This document shows positions 1 to 4,518 of a DNA stretch of 6,417 nucleotides, piece by piece; position 1 is the first letter of the stretch, and each line of letters begins with the position of its first letter. A program made the translations under genes and the position numbers. The stretch comes from UBA7396 sp034676185 (GTDB lineage: Bacteria; Patescibacteriota; Gracilibacteria; BD1-5; UBA6164). The stretch spans positions 1 to 6,417 of the forward strand of contig JAUCCN010000029.1 in assembly GCA_034676185.1 (NCBI GenBank), written 5' to 3'. The notes below the pieces were generated by a model, which worked only from the letters and a program-made list of their open reading frames with translations, did no database searches and was not told the DNA's origin.

Positions 1-1
1 A

Positions 2-133
2 AAATTAAATAGACAAAAAGAGTATCCTGTATATACTAAACCTCAAGAATTTATGGGGAAAAAGGTTCCAGAGGTACTTTTAAGTGGAAATCATAAAGAA
101 ATAAAAAAATGGAAACTTAAAAATCTCTCTTAA
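2..133 (+). CDS. trmD: tRNA (guanine-N1)-methyltransferase TrmD, C-terminal end (partial)
   Basis: Only the last 43 codons are in the window; the reading frame enters from the left edge and ends in TAA. The tail reads EYPVYTKPQEFMGKKVPEVL followed by LSGNHKEIKKWK. This matches the C-terminal end of TrmD, whose family signature there is a Y-T-(R/K)-P stretch, a (V/I)P-x-VLLSGNH motif and a following helix with a conserved KW/EW. TrmD uses S-adenosylmethionine to methylate G37 of tRNAs, which prevents +1 frameshifting; its C-terminal domain contacts the tRNA. The catalytic SAM-binding trefoil knot lies outside the window. The fragment has no in-frame TGA. The next gene starts 16 bp downstream on the same strand, suggesting co-transcription. 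In many bacteria rplS follows trmD, but not here. Identification rests on a short but highly characteristic motif. Confidence 0.85.
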   Translation, partial: KLNRQKEYPVYTKPQEFMGKKVPEVLLSGNHKEIKKWKLKNLS

Positions 134-140
134 TTTTTAA

Positions 141-149
141 TAAAAATAT
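141..149 (+). promoter_or_regulatory. TAAAAATAT leader motif, zinc-ribbon gene
   Basis: This 9-base motif directly abuts the ATG at 150, with no spacer, in the 16-bp gap after trmD. No Shine-Dalgarno-like purine tract precedes this start. The same nine bases precede three other starts in the window. A role in translation initiation is inference only. Confidence 0.3.
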
Positions 150-788
150 ATGCAAGATTTTTTGAATTATATAAACAAAATATTAGATGGAATAATTACA
201 TTTGATTATATTTGATTTTTATCATGAATATTTTCTCTCTTAACTTTTGAGAGTTTTTTAAAACTCGTAGTAATTTATTTTTTTATTGTTTGGATTGCTA
301 TTGTTATTTGGGTTACAAAAGATATTATAAATAGAACGAATAATATTCTCTATCAAATATTTTCTATTTTTACTGTTCTTTTGTGAACTCCACTATGAAT
401 TGTAGTATATTTACTTATTAGACCAAGTAAAACTTTATTTGAAAAATATTATGAAGAAGCTTCTATTGAGGAGGAAGTTGATTTATCTGAATTTGAAGAG
501 GAAAATATTACCAAACCAGTGAGTCCTGCTTCTGAAAAACATATTTGCCAAAAATGTTTGTTTGAAATACAATCAGATTATAAATTTTGTCCAAATTGTA
601 GTACCGCATTAAAAAAGGATTGTATGGGATGTTGAAAAGAGATAAAACCAGAATGGAAAGTATGCCCGTACTGTTGAAAAAATCAAGAAAATCAAGTAGA
701 AGCAATCTTGCTTCATAAGGAAGAAATAAAAGATAGCGAAACTTCAGAAAAACAATTCCAGAAAGTAGAAAAACAAGAAAATACTTAA
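150..788 (+). CDS. membrane-anchored double zinc-ribbon protein (212 aa)
   Basis: Read with TGA as glycine, this is a complete 212-aa frame from ATG to TAA. The N-terminal third is hydrophobic, with two likely membrane helices at about residues 37-56 and 68-90, preceded by a weaker hydrophobic stretch at 15-33. A Glu-rich linker (about 97-120) follows. Then come two zinc ribbons: Cys133, 136, 147, 150 (CQKC...CPNC) and Cys158, 161, 172, 175 (CMGCG...CPYCG). The tail from about 180 is rich in Lys, Glu and Gln. The arrangement places the zinc ribbons on a membrane anchor, probably cytoplasmic; ligand and function are unknown. Six in-frame TGA codons fall at residues 22, 26, 79, 83, 162 and 176. 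The last two are the glycines usual after the Cys pair of a zinc knuckle, which supports the recoding. No other ATG start fits better. It is probably transcribed with trmD. Confidence 0.85.
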
Positions 789-820
789 ATAGTCTTTACT
801 TTTTTCTAATTTTATTATAA

Positions 821-859
821 TTGAGACGATTTTTTACTTTTTAATACATATGTTATGAT
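821..859 (+). promoter_or_regulatory. candidate secY promoter region
   Basis: Two overlapping possibilities exist in the 81-bp gap before secY. TTGAGA (821-826) and TAATAC (842-847) are separated by 15 bp. An extended -10 element, TG-T-TATGAT (851-859), has a poor -35 at 831-836. Either would start transcription within a few bases of the two candidate secY start codons (855 and 870), giving a very short or absent leader. A+T-rich sequence produces such matches easily, so this is weak. Confidence 0.25.
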
Positions 860-869
860 TTTAAATCAT

Positions 870-2123
870 ATGAAATCTATATTTGGTACGGAGAGTTTAA
901 GAAAAAAAATAATTGCCGTATTACTTCTTGTTTTGGTATATAAATTTTTATCAGTTATTCCTGTTCCTGGAGTAGATACAACAGGTTTAAAAGCAGTTAT
1001 GGAACAACAATCTTGACTTGCATTTTTTAGTGCTCTTATGTGAGGATGATTAGAACATTTTTCTATTATACTTATGTGATTGTCTCCATATATTAATGCG
1101 ATGATTATTATTCAACTTCTTGGAGTAATTGTTCCTAAAATTGGAGATTTACAAAAAGAATGAGAACAAGGACAAAAAACTATTAATAAATGGACTAGAT
1201 GGCTTACACTTCCTTTAGCTTTTGTACAAAGTTATGGTATGATTATTCTTTTGAATTCTTTAGCTGGAGGAACTATTATTAATACATCAGATACTTCACT
1301 TGTACTTATGAGTATGCTTATGGTAACAACTGGAACCATTTTTCTTTTATGGTTATGAGAAGTTATGACAGAATATGGGATAGGAAATGGTATTAGTATT
1401 ATCATTACTGCTTGAGTATTATCAGGGGTTCCAAATGTAATTATGGGGCACTTAAATACAGGAGCTTATGGGTTATTTGCAGGATTACTTCTTGCAACTC
1501 TTATAATTATTTACATTATTATTAAATTTACGGAATGAAATAGAAGAATTCCAGTAATTTATTCAAGAACAGGAAGAGATGAGAAATCATATTTCCCAAT
1601 TAGAGTAAATCAAGCAGGAATGGTACCTATCATCTTTGCTGTTTCTATTGTAACTTTTCCTTCAATATTAGGTCAGATTTTATCAAGTCAAAGTGGAGAA
1701 ACTGCTAGAAAATTAGGAGAGTATATGATGAGTCATTTTTCTATGCAAAATCCAAGTTGGATATTTATTGTGATATACTTCTTACTCGTAGTTTGATTTT
1801 CATTTTTCTATGTATCAATTACTTTTAATACTGAGAATGTAGCTGAAAGTATTCAGAAAAGAGGAGGATATATTCCAGGAATTAGACCAGGAAATGATAC
1901 GGCAGAATATTTAGGAAATGTTTCTGCTCGTCTGAATCTTTTTGGTTGATCTTTCTTAGCTTTAATAGCAGTGTTACCATATATTATGTGAAAAATTATG
2001 GGGCAAACAGTAGATTTTATTATTTCAGCTTCAGGACTTATTATTATAGTTTCAGTAATCCTTGATATTATTAGAAAAGTTGATAGTGAGTTAAAAATGT
2101 ATGATTATTCTAAATATAAATAG
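870..2123 (+). CDS. secY: preprotein translocase subunit SecY (417 aa)
   Basis: SecY forms the membrane channel of the SecYEG translocon, through which unfolded proteins are exported or inserted. The 417-aa product is close to the family's usual ~430 and has about ten hydrophobic helices. Seen features are the TM1 end and loop (SVIPVPGVDTTGL, 28-40), the plug and TM2 (residues 55-84, with GGGLEHFSIILMGLSPYI and IIIQLL), RVNQAGMVPIIFA (245-257) before TM7, and the cytoplasmic TM8-TM9 loop ending in GYIPGIRPGNDTAEYL (333-348), with Arg339 in the place of the ribosome/SecA-contacting arginine of the family. Eleven glycines are encoded by TGA (49, 58, 60, 70, 98, 163, 182, 223, 309, 360, 374). 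Those at 58, 60 and 70 lie in the conserved plug/TM2 region. ATG 870 is chosen because MKSIF aligns with typical SecY starts; an in-frame ATG at 855 would add five residues. The stop is TAG. It is not beside ribosomal protein genes here. Confidence 0.97.
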
Positions 2124-2136
2124 AAAGATGAATCGT

Positions 2137-2182
2137 AAAATAAAAAAATAAATCGTAATTTTACGATTTATTTTTTTATTTT
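2137..2182. terminator. bidirectional hairpin terminator between secY and def
   Basis: The arms at 2137-2158 and 2161-2182 are perfectly complementary (22 bp) around a central TT. The inner part contains ATCGTAA/TTACGAT, and the outer part is A-tract against T-tract, so either strand gives a hairpin followed by U residues. It starts 13 bp after the secY stop, and the def stop codon (2168-2170) lies inside the right arm. The pairing is seen directly; termination in both directions is inferred from the convergent genes. Confidence 0.8.
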
Positions 2183-2638
2183 GTCTGTAAATAATATTCC
2201 ATCTAAATGATCTATTTCATGTTGTACAATACGAGCAGATACTCAAGAAAGCATAATATTTTTTTCTTTTTTATTTTCATCAATGTAGGAAAGTTTGATT
2301 TTTAAAAATCTCTCTACTTCTCATTTTTCTCCAGGAACTGATAAACATCATTCTCATTCAATTTCACATTCATTAGAATGTTCTAAAATATTTGGATTTA
2401 TCATCATAATAGTTGAAAAATTTTCATCATCCCGGTTTTTGAGTAAGCTTACTACTATAAGTCTTTTATTATATCCAACTTGAGGAGCAGCTAATCATAC
2501 TCAACCATTTTTAGGGTTTTTAATATATTTTATCATTTCTTTTCCTAGTTTGATGTAGGTGTTGTATTCATTTGGTTTAAGAGCTTCACTCACAGTTCTG
2601 AGAATCTCATTTTGTTTTCCAGTTTCAATTTTTAGCAT
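2168..2638 (-). CDS. def: peptide deformylase (156 aa)
   Basis: This metalloenzyme removes the formyl group from the initiator methionine of new proteins at the ribosome. All three family motifs are present in order: GVGLAAPQ (residues 46-53), EGCLS (96-100) and QHEIDHLDG (139-147). Metal ligands are Cys98, His140 and His144; Glu141 is the catalytic acid/base and Gln53 supports the oxyanion. The length of 156 aa is typical of short bacterial deformylases. Six TGA codons encode residues 46, 48, 95, 97, 106 and 132. Gly46, Gly48 and Gly97 are near-invariant in the family, which makes this gene one of the clearest proofs of the recoding in the window. One CGG codon occurs at residue 69 (2432-2434), in a variable loop. 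The gene faces secY, and its stop lies in the shared terminator stem. It has its own upstream region, divergent from the 348-aa gene. Confidence 0.97.
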
Positions 2639-2641
2639 AAT

Positions 2642-2650
2642 ATATTTTTA
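2642..2650 (-). promoter_or_regulatory. TAAAAATAT leader motif, def
   Basis: On the minus strand this motif ends 3 bases before the def ATG (2638-2636). A GAGAG purine run lies about 20 bases further upstream, too far away to act as a normal Shine-Dalgarno site. Role inferred only. Confidence 0.3.
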
Positions 2651-2665
2651 ATAATAGTTACTCTC

Positions 2666-2692
2666 ATTATAGGTTTTTTTTTATTTTTTCAA
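2666..2692 (-). promoter_or_regulatory. candidate def promoter
   Basis: On the minus strand, TTGAAA (2692-2687) and a perfect TATAAT (2671-2666) are separated by 15 bp, slightly shorter than the 17-bp optimum. Transcription would start near 2659, giving a leader of about 20 nt that includes the TAAAAATAT motif. The TATAAT is consensus, but the sequence is very A+T-rich. Confidence 0.5.
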
Positions 2693-2697
2693 AATAT

Positions 2698-2726
2698 TTG
2701 TATATTTTTCTATTATATAGTATAAT
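2698..2726 (+). promoter_or_regulatory. sigma-70-type promoter of the 348-aa gene
   Basis: TTGTAT (2698-2703, four of six consensus bases) and perfect TATAAT (2721-2726) are separated by exactly 17 bp. This is the best promoter match in the window. Predicted transcription starts near 2733, about 32 nt before the ATG at 2765. It is back to back with the def promoter; the two -35 elements are only 5 bp apart, so the two polymerases would probably compete. Confidence 0.6.
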
Positions 2727-2748
2727 GTAGAAGTATTATTTTATTATT

Positions 2749-2757
2749 TAAAAATAT
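2749..2757 (+). promoter_or_regulatory. TAAAAATAT leader motif, 348-aa gene
   Basis: The motif lies 7 bases before the ATG at 2765, about where a Shine-Dalgarno sequence would sit; no purine-rich ribosome site is visible. It lies inside the predicted transcript. Role inferred only. Confidence 0.3.
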
Positions 2758-2764
2758 ATTTATT

Positions 2765-3811
2765 ATGAGTAACCTAAACTCTTTAGAAAGTATAGAAAAA
2801 TTAACAGAAAGTAGAGAAGAATTCACTTTGGAGGCACAAAGAGAATTATTATTACAATTAAATCCAGATATCATTTATTGAGTTTATGATTTAAAACAAG
2901 ATGGAGAGTGAAAAATGGAATTAGAACTTATAGATGATGTAATGACCATATATCCAAATCAACTTCAAAATATTCAATGATTAGATAAGGCTTGAGATAT
3001 TGTTATAGTAGATTTATGATCTTTAAGAAAATGACAAATAAAAGTATTGGTTTGATGAGAAGTAAAAGTTGAAACACCAATTTTACTTTCAAATGGAGTG
3101 ATAGAATATATTGAATGAAATACTTGAAAACCACATTTAATAACTACTTTGAGAGATTGATGAGCAGCTGATAGTTTACAAAGAACTACTACAGCTGGAA
3201 GAAATACTTGATATGACTTAAAAGAGGAAGTTGAGAGAGAGCATTTTGAAGAATGACCATTTTTATGAAAAAATAGTAAATGAGAATATACTCTTTGTAT
3301 TCCTTCTGAAAATCCTCAAGGATGGGAGTATACAAAAGAATCAGTGTCATCATGGTTAGAAAATAAATATAATCTTTCAAGAGAAAATGAAAATGATCTC
3401 CATTTTATAGAAGCTTTTGAAAGAAATTTTCCAGGAATAAAATATGAAGAATTATGAACTATTTTAAGAAATATTGTAGAAAATGATAGATATATGACCT
3501 ATGACTGGGATAATAAGCCTCTAGATTGACTTGATTGAGATATGAGAAAACTTTCTGTGGAGGATAAATGAAAAAGAAGTGAAATGAATGCTTTTGTTTA
3601 TTTTGATACAGCAAATAATACTATTGAATATAGAGATGTAAGAAGAATAAAGTGAATTCCAGACGGTTTTCAACTTCTTGGAAATAGACCATGTAAATTA
3701 TTTTTAGAAAGTCAAAATCAATATCCAAGAGTTCCAAGAATAGAAAATGCTTGAGAAAAGGCAGTTCCTACTATTAAGTATGTATCACAAAAAGTAGCAT
3801 GAATTTTATAA
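2765..3811 (+). CDS. hypothetical protein with a degenerate Nudix-like box (348 aa)
   Basis: This is a complete 348-aa frame from ATG to TAA once TGA is read as glycine; it contains 23 TGA codons, including two tandem TGA-TGA pairs (residues 97-98 and 132-133). I do not recognise the family with certainty. Residues 127-168 run TTLRDGGAADSLQ, then TTTAGRNTG, then EEVEREHFEEGPFLG. REHFEEGPF (158-166) fits the second half of the Nudix box (R-E-U-x-E-E-x-G-U, with Pro for the Gly). LRD...AGR resembles the strand and AGR turn that precede the box in some Nudix proteins. The first-half Glu is not in register, so a Nudix-type hydrolase is only a possibility. No signal peptide or membrane helix is visible; the protein is charged and probably cytoplasmic. 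The first 30 residues are Glu-rich and likely helical. It has its own promoter and no operon partner. The coding assignment is firm; the function is not. Confidence 0.85.
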
Positions 3812-3856
3812 TAAAAAATAAGAATTATCATTTGATAATTCTTATTTTTTATTATA
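3807..3856. terminator. bidirectional hairpin terminator holding both convergent stop codons
   Basis: The arms at 3807-3830 and 3833-3856 are perfectly complementary over 24 bp around a central TT. The core is AGAATTATCA/TGATAATTCT and the outer part is A-tract against T-tract. The stop codon of the 348-aa gene (3809-3811) lies in the left arm and that of the methyltransferase (3852-3854) in the right arm, at exactly mirrored positions. Termination in both directions is inferred from hairpin-plus-U architecture and gene orientation. Confidence 0.82.
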
Positions 3857-4466
3857 TTTTTTTAAAGCAAAGAGTAAACCATTCTTGATGATTAAAAAAT
3901 TGAGAATCTTCATATATAATTTCAAAATTTTTTCATGCGAATGCTTTGTATTCATTTATATGATAGTGATAATAAATTCTTGTTCAAAATTCATCTGTTT
4001 TTTCTATTTCTGTATATTTTTCACTCGCTTTTAAAGAAACATATACTATTCATTTTGTTGAAAGAATATTATAAAATTTTTCAAATAATTTTTGAGTTGT
4101 TTCTTTGTCTGAGTGTATTAAAGAAGCAAAAGCAAAGATAATATCAAATTTTTTCTCAAATTTATATTCTTCTATATCTCAAACAATAAATTCTCCATCA
4201 GGAAAGCTCTTTTTTGCATATGAAATAGCATCTTGCGAAATATCTATTCCAGTATAGTTTTTTGTAAATTGTCTGATGTAAGAATATTCTCTTCCAGAAA
4301 AACATCCTATCTCTAAGATATGTATATCTTTGCTTTTTCCATATAATTTGAAAGCAGTATCAATATCAAAAACTCTTGCTCAAAGAGCATCAAATTTTTT
4401 TATCAGTTCTTTTGTTTTTGAATTATATACTTCAAAATTGAGTGTTTTTACTTCTTTGCTGGTCAT
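3852..4466 (-). CDS. class I SAM-dependent methyltransferase (204 aa)
   Basis: The 204-aa product has the Rossmann-fold methyltransferase signature. Motif I is LEIGCFSGRE (51-60), the glycine-rich loop that binds S-adenosylmethionine. An acidic residue ends strand 2 (YTGIDIS, Asp75 in the ribose-contacting position), and FIVGDIEEY (93-101) supplies the adenine-contacting Asp97. FDIIFAFASLIH (107-118) is motif IV, and KGIVYVSLKA (138-147) is strand 5. The substrate cannot be named; the size and motifs suit a small-molecule or general Methyltransf_25/11-type enzyme. TGA encodes Gly29, 96, 139, 161 and 178; Gly96 and Gly139 are at positions where glycine is common in the fold. The ATG at 4466 gives the natural N-terminus (MTSKEVKTLNFEVYN). 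The gene lies 40 bp downstream of clpB on the same strand, so it is either co-transcribed with it or uses the weak site inside the end of clpB. Confidence 0.88.
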
Positions 4467-4480
4467 ACATTTTATTATAA

Positions 4481-4489
4481 ATATTTTTA
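4481..4489 (-). promoter_or_regulatory. TAAAAATAT leader motif, methyltransferase
   Basis: On the minus strand the motif ends 14 bases before the ATG (4466-4464), a wider gap than at the other three sites. It falls in the 40-bp gap between clpB and the methyltransferase gene. Role inferred only. Confidence 0.25.
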
Positions 4490-4492
4490 ATT

Positions 4493-4518
4493 ATTATAAG
4501 AAAATTTTATTTTTTCAA
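4493..4518 (-). promoter_or_regulatory. weak candidate internal promoter for the methyltransferase
   Basis: On the minus strand TTGAAA (4518-4513) and TATAAT (4498-4493) are 14 bp apart, too short for a standard site. The TTGAAA is also the last Leu-Lys coding sequence of clpB. A second TATAAT lies at 4479-4474. Sixteen bases around the -35 (4520-4505) match the def promoter region, but they are mostly A-tract. Read-through from clpB is equally likely. Confidence 0.25.

Noticed and set aside
855..869. Upstream in-frame ATG as secY start
   Set aside because: It would add MILNH before the typical MKSIF start and has no better upstream signal. It cannot be excluded, but the 870 start fits the family better.
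870..2123. secY as a pseudogene riddled with stop codons under the standard code
   Set aside because: All 11 interrupting codons are TGA; there is no frameshift and no internal TAA or TAG. The protein aligns to SecY over its whole length with glycine at these sites.
2295..2483. 62-aa plus-strand reading frame
   Set aside because: It is antisense to def, whose three catalytic motifs prove the minus-strand reading.
3935..4141. 68-aa plus-strand reading frame
   Set aside because: It lies antisense inside the methyltransferase gene and is a low-complexity Phe/Leu/Ile sequence typical of reversed A+T-rich code. The frames at 4330-4581 and 5648-6010 (plus) and 508-705 and 3189-3380 (minus) are rejected for the same reason.
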